This document shows, one piece after another, positions 37,669 through 45,392 of a DNA stretch of 64,000 bases. Under the pieces are notes generated by a model. That model ran no database searches and was not told the DNA's origin. It worked only from the letters and a program-made list of their open reading frames with translations. The stretch comes from CAVQCT01 sp964371785. Its GTDB lineage: Bacteria; Zixibacteria; MSB-5A5; GN15; FEB-12. The DNA is taken from contig CAYJOL010000002.1 in NCBI GenBank assembly GCA_964371785.1, positions 310,001 to 374,000 on the forward strand, in the 5' to 3' direction. The stretch's first letter is position 1, and each line of letters begins with the position of its first letter. Position numbers and translations under genes: made by a program.

Positions 37669-38328
37669 CTAATGTGAGCCGGCATGGCTGCTTACGACAT
37701 CGCAGATGAAGTAGAAATGGGTGTCAATCTTGTTCGCGATTGGCATACCATCGACCTGAGTTGCCAGAATCGCATTCACCGCATCTTCCGACTTGGCCGG
37801 CAGCATCGAGTTCAACGCCGCATTTACGGCTGCGTTGTGGTCCGCGCTGGCGGTGTAGTTCGGCATGATCACGTAAACAGCCCAGAGGGCGTTATATTCG
37901 CCGTGACCGGGATCCGATGGTCTGGAGTCAAGCACATGATCGTGAAAATCATCCGGGGTAATGCCATTACCCTGGTGGTCGCATGGGTTACATTGCGGCA
38001 TCGACGGCCAGGAATTAGTCAGTTCCTGACCGGTGGCGGGATCAAAAGGATAGACTACTTCGTAAAAATCCGCCTGGGCCTTACTGGTTGGATTCTGCTT
38101 GACTTCAATCGCGTTGATTAACACGGTGGTATCGCCCACATAGGCTTCCTCATATCCGGGGGGCCCGCCTACGGCCAGCGGCGACATTGACATTCCCGTT
38201 CCGGACAGACTCGCCGATGAGAGCGACTGAGAGGAGTTTACCGGATTCTTTGAGCATGAGGTGATGAAGGAAGCGGCGAGCAACACCGATACGATGGTGA
38301 ATGCTATGAGAGCCTTTCGATATCTCAT
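37669..38328 (-). CDS. Secreted lipoprotein of unknown function
   Basis: About 219 residues from the ATG at 38328, with AAGGAG upstream. MRYRKALIAFTIVSVLLAASFITSC predicts lipidation at Cys25 (box ITSC). The mature part is SSSQ-rich at first, then contains CNPCDHQGNGITPDDFHDHVLDSRP, whose Cys and His are compatible with metal binding. The rest, PNYTASADHNAAVNAALNSML, is unassigned. A single-gene unit; terminator not seen. Function unknown. Confidence 0.78.
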   Translation of the reverse strand: MRYRKALIAFTIVSVLLAASFITSCSKNPVNSSQSLSSASLSGTGMSMSPLAVGGPPGYEEAYVGDTTVLINAIEVKQNPTSKAQADFYEVVYPFDPATGQELTNSWPSMPQCNPCDHQGNGITPDDFHDHVLDSRPSDPGHGEYNALWAVYVIMPNYTASADHNAAVNAALNSMLPAKSEDAVNAILATQVDGMPIANKIDTHFYFICDVVSSHAGSH

Positions 38329-38950
38329 AGGATCTCCTTGATATAAGGTTGTAGATTGTGTCATGGAATGATAACCATAGACATGAATGTCACTTTCGTG
38401 TTGCTCCTTGCTCTTTGAGTCTAAACAAAAGAGCTACCCCGGGAAGTTCACGTCATCTCAAAATAGTCTGCATTTTTTTCCAATGACGTACTTGCTCTCT
38501 CGGATCTCCGTGAATCGATCTGGTCGGGAGCGCCTGAACCCTTTTCATTACCTGACAACAACCGGACATCGATTCTTGCGCCTGATAGGTATATTGGACC
38601 GACTAATGTTATGTTGAGCTCCCGCTGCCAAGTATTGCGTAGACGTTGCCTTGCCGATTACGCCCCGATTCATTCTGCCCCGGCAGGTATGTGCGAAGAG
38701 CGTTCGCACTGTTCCCTGTTAGACCGCGCCTCCGGGCTCTGTCCCATTTATTCGCTGGATCGCGGCCACCGTCAGGCCTATTTCAGAAGTACCATCGTTC
38801 CCGTGTCCATTTGTCGTTGAGCCGTCATGCCAATTGCAGATGGCCGGAGTATCATACTTAAAGCCCAATCCCCTGACTTATGTCCGGCTCGTGTCCGAGG
38901 TCGGTCTGGTTGGCGTGTTACCCGGACAGAAGTGGGCTACTAACTGGCTG
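38329..38950. other. Left flank of the accessory array, no gene supported
   Basis: About 620 bases between a lipoprotein gene and the first att-like repeat. Short open frames overlap in several frames without ribosome sites. It reads like decayed sequence. No RNA gene was found. Confidence 0.4.
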
Positions 38951-39020
38951 TGGAGGGAATCGAACCAAAGTTCAATTTATGAGACAATGCCTTACGTGAC
39001 GCTGTGACCGAATTGTGGCC
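38951..39020 (-). repeat. att-like repeat copy A (degenerate)
   Basis: Left part TGGAGGGAATCGAACC resembles the reverse complement of a tmRNA/tRNA T-arm and acceptor. The right part CTTACGTGAC...GTGACCGAATTGTGGCC is a decayed version of the doubled ATTGTGACC motif. The middle is poorly conserved. It marks the left limit of the array. Confidence 0.55.
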
Positions 39021-39088
39021 ATAGTTTGTAGCCCGCAGAAGTGACTTATGGAAGCCTGCGAGTTTGCTGTGATATTTGGTTGCCCTCC

Positions 39089-39105
39089 GCCGGTTCGGCT
39101 TTTTT
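39089..39105 (+). terminator. Small terminator-like hairpin
   Basis: GCCG (39089-39092) and CGGC (39096-39099) with a 3-base loop and six T. The 4-bp stem is weak. No plus-strand gene ends close by, so function is doubtful. Confidence 0.3.
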
Positions 39106-39147
39106 AGTTATTTGTCGGATGCGGTGCGGTCGACTCGCAGAGCGCTC

Positions 39148-41790
39148 TTAATCGCCTTTGAGCACCTTCTGAAATTGTGCATTGCCGCGCAGAGTTGCGA
39201 ATTCGGGCAGGAGTCGGAGCGAGTTGGCGGACAGATTTGATGGAATGGAAAGGAGATAGTCAATTTGTTCGATGGCTCGTTCCGGCTGCCCTCCAAGCGC
39301 ATAAACCATGGCAAGCGTTCTGATGAAATTGGGACCATCCAGCGCATCTTCTGAAATTGGCACTAGCCGGACGGCCTGTTTCGCGGTCTGAACCGCTTTA
39401 TCAGTCTGGCCCAGACTGGCGTATGTGTAAGCGAGACCACTCAAAAGCGGTGCTGAGTTAGGCGCAGCATTAACCAGACTCTCCCGACGAACACGAGCAG
39501 AATCCAGGTAGACCTTTGCCATGTCTGGCTGTCCCATAAGTGAGTATGCGGCGCCTCTCAGGGAGTAGTAGTCGGAGGTATCCGGGTACTCGGGGGCAAG
39601 CACTTCTCCCGGAGCGGTCAGCAAACTCAGCGCGTGATCGTACTTCCCGTCGCAAAGATCGTAATAGACCTCAAGCCAGGTCAACTCCGGCCACCGGCCA
39701 TTACACGTACGTCCGGCATCAAGGACTGCACGTGCGTCGCGAGTTTCGCCCGTCAGATTGACAAGCGCCCATGATTTCAGGATGTAGGCCCACTTATGAG
39801 TGGGCTGTAGGTTGAGTGCTTCATCGTATTGGGCTATGCCGTCTTGATAACGGTGACAGTAATGATATGTTATACCCAGTTCGTACTTGTACCACGGATC
39901 CAGCGGATCCAGCTTGTTGACGAGTTCCAGTCCTGCGATTGCCTCCTGCCACTTGCCTTGACGACGCTTCACCCAGGCGGTGCTGGCCAGGGCCATTGAG
40001 TTGTTGGGCTGTAACTCAAGGACCCGCTCGAATTCGTTGAGCGCGCGTGGAAAATCCCTGAGGCCATGGTAATAGTACCAACCCAGGGCTTCGTGCGCCT
40101 CGGCGCTGCCGGGGGCCAGCCGCATGGCCATGTCGATCATGATTTTCGCGCTGTCCAGTAATCGCGCGTTTGGATCAGTCCGATCCCAGTATGTCTCGGT
40201 GTAAAGCACTCCCAGTTCCGCGAATGCCATGGCGAACCGGGGGGCCAGTTCAATCGCTTTGAGAAACATCTTTTCCGCAAGGCGCGTCTGGTTCTGTTGA
40301 TGCCGGGCAACCGAGAAGTACTGCTTTCCTCGTAAGTAATAATCGTATGCTCTGGAATCCACTTGATCTGGCCGCTCAAGTCGTTCCTGTTCCGACTGAA
40401 GTAGAGTTACGTCCAGCGCCGAGGCAACCTGGCGGGCAATCGTAGCCTGCACTTGAAAAACGTCAGTGAGGACGGCATCGAAACGGTTGGCCCACACGTG
40501 TGAGTCATCAGCCACGCGAATGAGCTGAGGGTTGATCCGCACGCGACTTTCCGAGCCTGATTTCTCCCAGCGGATGGTCCCTTCAAGGATATAGTCAACC
40601 TTGAGCTCCTTACCTATCTGCCGCAGGCTCTTGGTGGTCCCTTTGTACTGCATTGAACTTGTCCGGGAGATTATCCCCAGCCCGGACAGACCGGACAGAC
40701 TGGTGGTAATCTCTTCCGTGATACCGTCAGCAAAGTACTCGTCGTCGGGCAGGCCAAGATTCTCGAATGGCAGCACGGCCAGCATTTTCCGTGCGGTATC
40801 CGGCTTCGAGTTCTCTTTGGTGAGAAACTTTGTCGTCCCCAAATAGCCGAACAGGATCAATAGCAGGGCAACCGCAGCTGCCACAACGTAGCGTTTCCGC
40901 AGATCGCGGCGAGGAGCCGGTCGCGCGACTTTGGCGCTCGTGAGCCTCTTAAGGTCCGCGGCAAATTCGTCGGCGTGCTGAAAGCGTTCGGCGGTATTCT
41001 TCTCCAGCGCCTTGTCGATGATACTTTGCAGCTCGGCCGGGACTTCTCGTCTGAACCGGGCCAACAGCTCCGGCTTTGCATCCGTGATCGCATGCAGAGT
41101 CGCCGCTTCGGTATCAGCCTTGAACGGCGCGTGGCCGGTTATCATTTCATAGAGCACAACACCGAAAGAGAACAGGTCGGTCCGGTGATCGATCTGCTCG
41201 CCCTTTACTTGCTCAGGTGACATGTAGCCGATCGTGCCCATGGTCGAGCCGGTCTTGGTGAGATGATTCGATCCCATGACCGATGCCAGCCCGAAATCGA
41301 CGATCCGTGCCCGACCATGGGAGTCGATCAGGATATTCGAAGGCTTGATGTCGCGGTGAGTGATCCCTTTCTCGTGTGCGGCCTGGAGCCCTTCGCAGAC
41401 TTGAATCCCGATTTCTATGATTTGATCGAACGGCAGTGACTTTCCGGCGATTATCTCCTTGAGCGATTGCCCTTCAACGTGCTGCATGGAAAAGAACGGT
41501 CGCCCATGAAATTCGCCAACCTCGAATACGGAGACAATGCTGGGATGATCGAGTTTGGCTGCGGCCTGCGCCTCTCGTTTGAATCGAGCGCGACATTCAG
41601 CATCCTGACAGAGATGTACTGGCAGGAACTTCAGGGCCGCCTTACGCTCGAGCTCGGTGTCCTCGGCAAGGTAGACCTCCCCCATCCCACCGGCACCGAT
41701 GCGCTCGATGATGCGGTAATGCCCGACTAAGCTGCCGTGTCCGAGTTGAGTATACGATCGGGTTATGTCGTCTGAATCGCGGTCTGGCAT
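39148..41790 (-). CDS. Serine/threonine protein kinase with TolB-like and TPR domains
   Basis: About 880 residues from the ATG at 41790; in-frame upstream ATGs (41958, 41916) would add a Cys-rich extension that looks non-coding. Kinase motifs: IGAGGMGEVY, Lys54 in AALKFL, HRDIKPSN, DFG in ARIVDFGLA, then MGTIGYMSPEQ. One membrane helix (RYVVAAAVALLLILFGYLGTT). A TolB-like domain (LAVLPFENLGLPDDEYFADGITEEITTSL, then LEGTIRWEKSGSESRVRINPQLIRVADDSHVWA) precedes about ten TPRs. It is clearly paralogous to the kinase at 29267-31876 over its whole length. It is the first cargo after repeat A. Confidence 0.91.
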   Translation of the reverse strand: MPDRDSDDITRSYTQLGHGSLVGHYRIIERIGAGGMGEVYLAEDTELERKAALKFLPVHLCQDAECRARFKREAQAAAKLDHPSIVSVFEVGEFHGRPFFSMQHVEGQSLKEIIAGKSLPFDQIIEIGIQVCEGLQAAHEKGITHRDIKPSNILIDSHGRARIVDFGLASVMGSNHLTKTGSTMGTIGYMSPEQVKGEQIDHRTDLFSFGVVLYEMITGHAPFKADTEAATLHAITDAKPELLARFRREVPAELQSIIDKALEKNTAERFQHADEFAADLKRLTSAKVARPAPRRDLRKRYVVAAAVALLLILFGYLGTTKFLTKENSKPDTARKMLAVLPFENLGLPDDEYFADGITEEITTSLSGLSGLGIISRTSSMQYKGTTKSLRQIGKELKVDYILEGTIRWEKSGSESRVRINPQLIRVADDSHVWANRFDAVLTDVFQVQATIARQVASALDVTLLQSEQERLERPDQVDSRAYDYYLRGKQYFSVARHQQNQTRLAEKMFLKAIELAPRFAMAFAELGVLYTETYWDRTDPNARLLDSAKIMIDMAMRLAPGSAEAHEALGWYYYHGLRDFPRALNEFERVLELQPNNSMALASTAWVKRRQGKWQEAIAGLELVNKLDPLDPWYKYELGITYHYCHRYQDGIAQYDEALNLQPTHKWAYILKSWALVNLTGETRDARAVLDAGRTCNGRWPELTWLEVYYDLCDGKYDHALSLLTAPGEVLAPEYPDTSDYYSLRGAAYSLMGQPDMAKVYLDSARVRRESLVNAAPNSAPLLSGLAYTYASLGQTDKAVQTAKQAVRLVPISEDALDGPNFIRTLAMVYALGGQPERAIEQIDYLLSIPSNLSANSLRLLPEFATLRGNAQFQKVLKGD

Positions 41791-42242
41791 GATCGACAAT
41801 ATCCCGGTTCCGGCGGTTGTGAGTCCGCCTGATGGCAAACGCCTGTTAGTAAGATAGCAGTTGTGGACAAGAAAGGAACTGATTTCGGTTGATCGCGAAA
41901 TACTTTCACATTCCATGCACAAATAATGAAGGCATTGGTCGGGTAATTTTATATTCAAGATTGAGCACCGCAGGTCAAAACGTGACCATCGTTGTAGTTA
42001 CTCATTGATAATTGGTGGGGGCAGATCAGGAGACGGAGGAATAAGTAATTCAACCTGCCCCAGGCGTCAGGGTAGCTCAAGGGATACAACGAGTTGGAGG
42101 CGAGAGCATGAGCCCGGGATGCGCTGTGATACAAGGGTATACAGGTACGACCTTTTCCCCAAAGACGTCACCACCAGAGCCGTTTGGATGTTTCGGGCTT
42201 TGTCAGGCCTCCAAGCGAAAGCAACTCCAACGACCGTGCCGC
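41791..42242. other. Intergenic region, no gene supported
   Basis: About 450 bases between the kinase start and the end of the HxlR gene, both minus strand. A stretch at 42064-42120 has D-arm-like bases but no T-loop, and no tRNA is called. It may hold the kinase promoter. Confidence 0.4.
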
Positions 42243-42674
42243 CTACTCGAACGCAGCCCATCCGTGTCGAACCCGCGCCATCATCTCGCGCACCAACGCA
42301 CTCCGCTCGTCCTTGATCCTGGTCACCAAAGCTTTCTTTCTGTGCCCCGCACTCTGAGGATCATATTTTGTCCCCCATTCCATCATATCTAGAAGAATCG
42401 GAATAAGGTCTATACCTTTCTCGGTCATCGTATAGTACCCTTGCCTTCCATCGGTCGGATGCGGCTCCCTGGTAATAATCCCCAGTCTCACAAGATTTGC
42501 CAGTCGATCGGCAAGAACGCTGGTGGTGATACGCTCGGTCGACGCAAGAAACCCCTTATACGTGTGTTTGCCGAAAAGTCCTATATCTCGAAGGATCAAT
42601 AGCGACCAGGGATCACCAATAGCCTCCAGACAAAAATTCACCGGGCAGGCTGACTTACGATCGTATCGCTTCAT
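42243..42674 (-). CDS. HxlR-family winged-helix transcription regulator
   Basis: 143 residues. The HxlR signature is complete: CPVNFCLEAIGDPWSLLILRDI at 10-31 with Cys10, recognition helix TTSVLADRLANLVRLGII, and wing ITREPHPTDGRQGYYTMTEKG, LIPILLDMMEWG. Cys10 is at the redox- or electrophile-sensing position known from YodB-like members. It is divergent from an SRPBCC/dehydrogenase operon with 161 bases between, and a 39-bp palindrome begins 10 bases upstream of its own start. It should repress itself and the operon until an electrophile or ligand is present. Confidence 0.92.
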   Translation of the reverse strand: MKRYDRKSACPVNFCLEAIGDPWSLLILRDIGLFGKHTYKGFLASTERITTSVLADRLANLVRLGIITREPHPTDGRQGYYTMTEKGIDLIPILLDMMEWGTKYDPQSAGHRKKALVTRIKDERSALVREMMARVRHGWAAFE

Positions 42675-42683
42675 GTAAAAAAC

Positions 42684-42722
42684 ATAAAAAAATCACTTGG
42701 ATAATGCAAGTAATTTTTTTAT
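42684..42722. promoter_or_regulatory. Palindromic operator, probably for the HxlR regulator
   Basis: ATAAAAAAATCACTTG (42684-42699) and CAAGTAATTTTTTTAT (42707-42722) pair at 15 of 16 positions with a 7-base spacer. It lies just upstream of the HxlR start in the divergent intergenic region. The core ACTTG-N-CAAGT with AT flanks suits a winged-helix dimer. Confidence 0.65.
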
Positions 42723-42835
42723 GCTGGCAATAAGGAGTAAACTGGTCCGAATAGGCCATTACTGAGGCCTCAAGGAAACCCGGCGACTACAAATGCCATT
42801 AATGCAAGAACCTGGAAAACGGAAGGATTGTTACT

Positions 42836-43294
42836 ATGGTAGACATCATTCACCGAATCGGAATTAAGGCGCCCGCTTCAAAAGTGTATGCCGCATTAGC
42901 GACGATCGAAGGCGTGGCGGGCTGGTGGACCAAGGAAACTACGGGAGATTCTACAATCGGCGGGACGATTGAAGTTCGCTTCCTTACTCCGGAAGGAAAA
43001 GAGCTCGGAACCATGGCTATGGAAGTGGCATCGCTTGACCCCGGCAAAAAAGTGCATTGGCGCTTCGTATCCGGCCCGCCGGAATGGATAGGTACTGATG
43101 TTATATTCAACCTGTACCAGGATGGTGATTACACGATAGTTTTATTCGCTCACAACAACTGGCGTGAAGCGGTCGAATTTACCTCACATTGCAGTATGAA
43201 GTGGGCAACATTTCTGTTGAGTCTTAGAGCGCTTGTAGAAACGGGCAAAGGGAAACCATCTCCCCATGACCTGAAGATCGATAATTGGAACTAG
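42836..43294 (+). CDS. SRPBCC/AHSA1-type ligand-binding protein
   Basis: 152 residues. START/Bet v1-like fold of the AHSA1 subgroup: VDIIHRIGIKAPASKVYAALATIEGVAGWWTKETTGD at the start, IGGTIEVRFLT, and C-terminal helix CSMKWATFLLSLRALVETGKG. These proteins bind hydrophobic ligands in a deep cavity. It is the first gene of a plus-strand operon with a second SRPBCC gene 52 bases later and a dehydrogenase, divergent from the HxlR regulator. Confidence 0.9.
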   Translation: MVDIIHRIGIKAPASKVYAALATIEGVAGWWTKETTGDSTIGGTIEVRFLTPEGKELGTMAMEVASLDPGKKVHWRFVSGPPEWIGTDVIFNLYQDGDYTIVLFAHNNWREAVEFTSHCSMKWATFLLSLRALVETGKGKPSPHDLKIDNWN

Positions 43295-43346
43295 ATGGCA
43301 AGTAGATGCAACCATAGGGAAAATTCCAAATCGAAGGAGAATTGCC

Positions 43347-43772
43347 GTGTCCAAAACGAAAATCAACACCGTGACAGTCCATGCTACTGTCAACGCGCCC
43401 ACAGCCAAAATCTGGCAGTATTGGACTGAACCGAAGCATATTACCAAGTGGAACAATGCCTCGGACGACTGGCACTCACCCAGAGCCGAAAACGACGTCA
43501 AAGCCGGCGGCCGCTTCAATATCCGCATGGAAGCCAAAGACGGAGGCATGGGATTTGATTTCGAGGGAACTTACGACACGGTCGAGCGCCATAAACAAAT
43601 CGCCTACACGATCGCCGATGGCCGAAAGGTTATTACTACATTCGAGTCGGCCGGGAAGGCAACGAAGATCGTGACTACGTTCGAAGCCGAATCGGAAAAC
43701 AGCATTGACATGCAACGTGACGGCTGGCAGGCGATCTTGAATAATTTCAAAAAGTACACGGAATCAAATTGA
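43347..43772 (+). CDS. SRPBCC/AHSA1-type protein, second copy
   Basis: 141 residues, GTG start at 43347 with AAGGAGA upstream. Same fold as its neighbour but the better-known subgroup: TVHATVNAPTAKIWQYWTEPKHITKWNNASDDWH, GGRFNIRMEAKDGGMGFDFEGTYDTV, and end RDGWQAILNNFKKYTES. The two SRPBCC proteins are not close copies, so the pair is more likely functional than a recent duplication. It ends 16 bases before the dehydrogenase gene. Confidence 0.92.
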   Translation: MSKTKINTVTVHATVNAPTAKIWQYWTEPKHITKWNNASDDWHSPRAENDVKAGGRFNIRMEAKDGGMGFDFEGTYDTVERHKQIAYTIADGRKVITTFESAGKATKIVTTFEAESENSIDMQRDGWQAILNNFKKYTESN

Positions 43773-43788
43773 GTGAAGAGGAATATTC

Positions 43789-44793
43789 ATGAAGCTGGTT
43801 AGGCTGAAAGCGCCGGGGGGCCTGGAAAATCTCAAACTGGTCGAGGAAGATCAGCCCAAACCGGGGCCGGGTGAATTGCTGGTCAGGATCCGCGCCTGCT
43901 CGCTGAACTTCCATGACGATTTTGTCGTGCTGGGGAAAATACCGTGCGCCGACGGCCGCATTCCGTTGTCCGATGGCGCTGGAGAAGTGATCGCGACGGG
44001 TGACGATGTCGATGAGTTCAAAGTCGGAGATGCCGTCGTCAGTACATTTTATCCCTATTGGCTGGGCGGAGAAATGACGCCCGCTACCAGGCGCGAAATA
44101 CCGGGAGAAAGCGTTGACGGCTATGCGCGCGAGTACGTGTGCATGCCGGCGCACGCCTTCACGAAGGCGCCGGCGGGCTACTCGCATGGGGAGGCGGCAA
44201 CGCTCACCTGTGCGGGACTCACTGCCTGGAGAGGTTTGGTGGTACGCGGCATGGTGAAGCCCGGCGATACCGTGCTGATCCTTGGCACGGGTGGTGTATC
44301 GTTGTTCGCGCTTCAGTTCGCCAAGGCGGCGGGGGCCCGAGTAATCGCCACGTCGTCCTCGGAGGAAAAGCTGGAAAAGCTCAAGCGTCTCGGGGCCGAC
44401 ACCGTCATTAATTACAAAGCTGTAACGGATTGGGGTCAAAAGGCAAAGGATTTAACCGACGGACGCGGTGTCGATCATGTGATTGAGGTCGGCGGACCGG
44501 ACACGTTTGCCCAGTCGATCAAAGCCTGCAGGACGGGCGGACATATCGCCGTAATCGGCGTCCTGACTGGTTTTGTAGCCGAGGTGTCGATCCCAGCGCT
44601 GTTTTCGAATCAGATTCGGATCAGCGGGATCTCCATTGGAAGCAGAGCCGACCAAGAAGACATGATTCGGGCGATTACGGTCAATTGTTTGAAGCCCGTT
44701 ATCGATCGTAGTTTTCCGCTGCAAGAAATTGTCACCGCCTTCAAGTACTACGAATCCCAAAAGCACTTTGGCAAGGTGTGCCTCGAACTGTAA
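43789..44793 (+). CDS. NAD(P)-dependent medium-chain dehydrogenase
   Basis: 334 residues. MDR family: N-terminal GroES-like domain (MKLVRLKAPGGLENLKLVEEDQP, LNFHDDFVVLG) and Rossmann domain (VLILGTGGVSLFALQFAKAAGARV). The N-terminal zinc ligands of alcohol dehydrogenases are absent (LNFHDDF in place of CGTD), so it acts as a quinone or alkenal reductase-like enzyme. AGGAATATTC precedes the ATG. It is the last gene of the HxlR-controlled operon, a common arrangement for electrophile removal. It is only distantly similar to the dehydrogenase at 33447-34415. Confidence 0.92.
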   Translation: MKLVRLKAPGGLENLKLVEEDQPKPGPGELLVRIRACSLNFHDDFVVLGKIPCADGRIPLSDGAGEVIATGDDVDEFKVGDAVVSTFYPYWLGGEMTPATRREIPGESVDGYAREYVCMPAHAFTKAPAGYSHGEAATLTCAGLTAWRGLVVRGMVKPGDTVLILGTGGVSLFALQFAKAAGARVIATSSSEEKLEKLKRLGADTVINYKAVTDWGQKAKDLTDGRGVDHVIEVGGPDTFAQSIKACRTGGHIAVIGVLTGFVAEVSIPALFSNQIRISGISIGSRADQEDMIRAITVNCLKPVIDRSFPLQEIVTAFKYYESQKHFGKVCLEL

Positions 44794-45392
44794 TATCTCC
44801 CTTATCGACTTCTGGAAATGGCAGGCGGCGACGCATAGCAACCTGCAAGGCGTGGGAAGAACGCATTTATGCCGGGCTAACTGAGAAATAATACCTGGCA
44901 TCGACATCTCCGGATATGATGTCGACTTCAAATCTAAAACCCCCTTAAAATACGGAGTGGGAAGTTTGAACTCTCATTCGCGTTATGGCACAAGGAGTTA
45001 CACCCTATTGTTACCAGATTGTGCCCGTTTCTTGGCTTTGGCACTCATGCATTTCAACACCGCATTCAGGTGACACGACCGTAATGTGATCCGACTCACT
45101 ACCTCTGCCGACAGCTGCCGGCCGATACCCATCAGATGGCCGGTAGAGGATACACTCAATCGTTGACCCTGCAACTGAGCCTGCTTCGCGCTCCCTCTGT
45201 GGAACCAACGGCCACTGACCTCATCAGCTTGATCCGAAATCAGACAATGTCTGAATTCGCCAGCGTTTGTTCTCTGCTCGATGTTAAATCGCCACCGACG
45301 AAAGAATACACCATGCACAAAGTGGGCAATATTGCCGATAATAAATTCATTGGAAGTCAACCATCTGCAAGATAAACAAACAGGAGGCAACG
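44794..45392. other. Intergenic region with att-like repeat B
   Basis: About 600 bases. Besides repeat B (44954-45026), a segment at 45083-45167 resembles 49852-49918. Short minus-strand open frames across 45000-45390 look like decayed coding sequence. AGGAGGC lies upstream of the next gene at 45393. Confidence 0.5.
44954..45026 (-). repeat. att-like repeat copy B (diverged)
   Basis: Bases GGAGTGGGAAG...TTCGCGTTATGGCAC, AAGGAGTTAC and ATTGTTACCAGATTGTGCCC match the consensus of the other copies at most positions. The RNA-gene-like T-arm is damaged (TTTGAACTCTC), but the tail is well kept. Confidence 0.65.

Noticed and set aside
42064..42120. Possible tRNA gene
   Set aside because: A D-arm-like GGTAGCTCAA is present, but there is no GGTTCGA T-loop or acceptor pairing.
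44998..45390. Minus-strand ORF of 130 codons
   Set aside because: It runs through att-like repeat B and lacks a ribosome site; likely decayed sequence.
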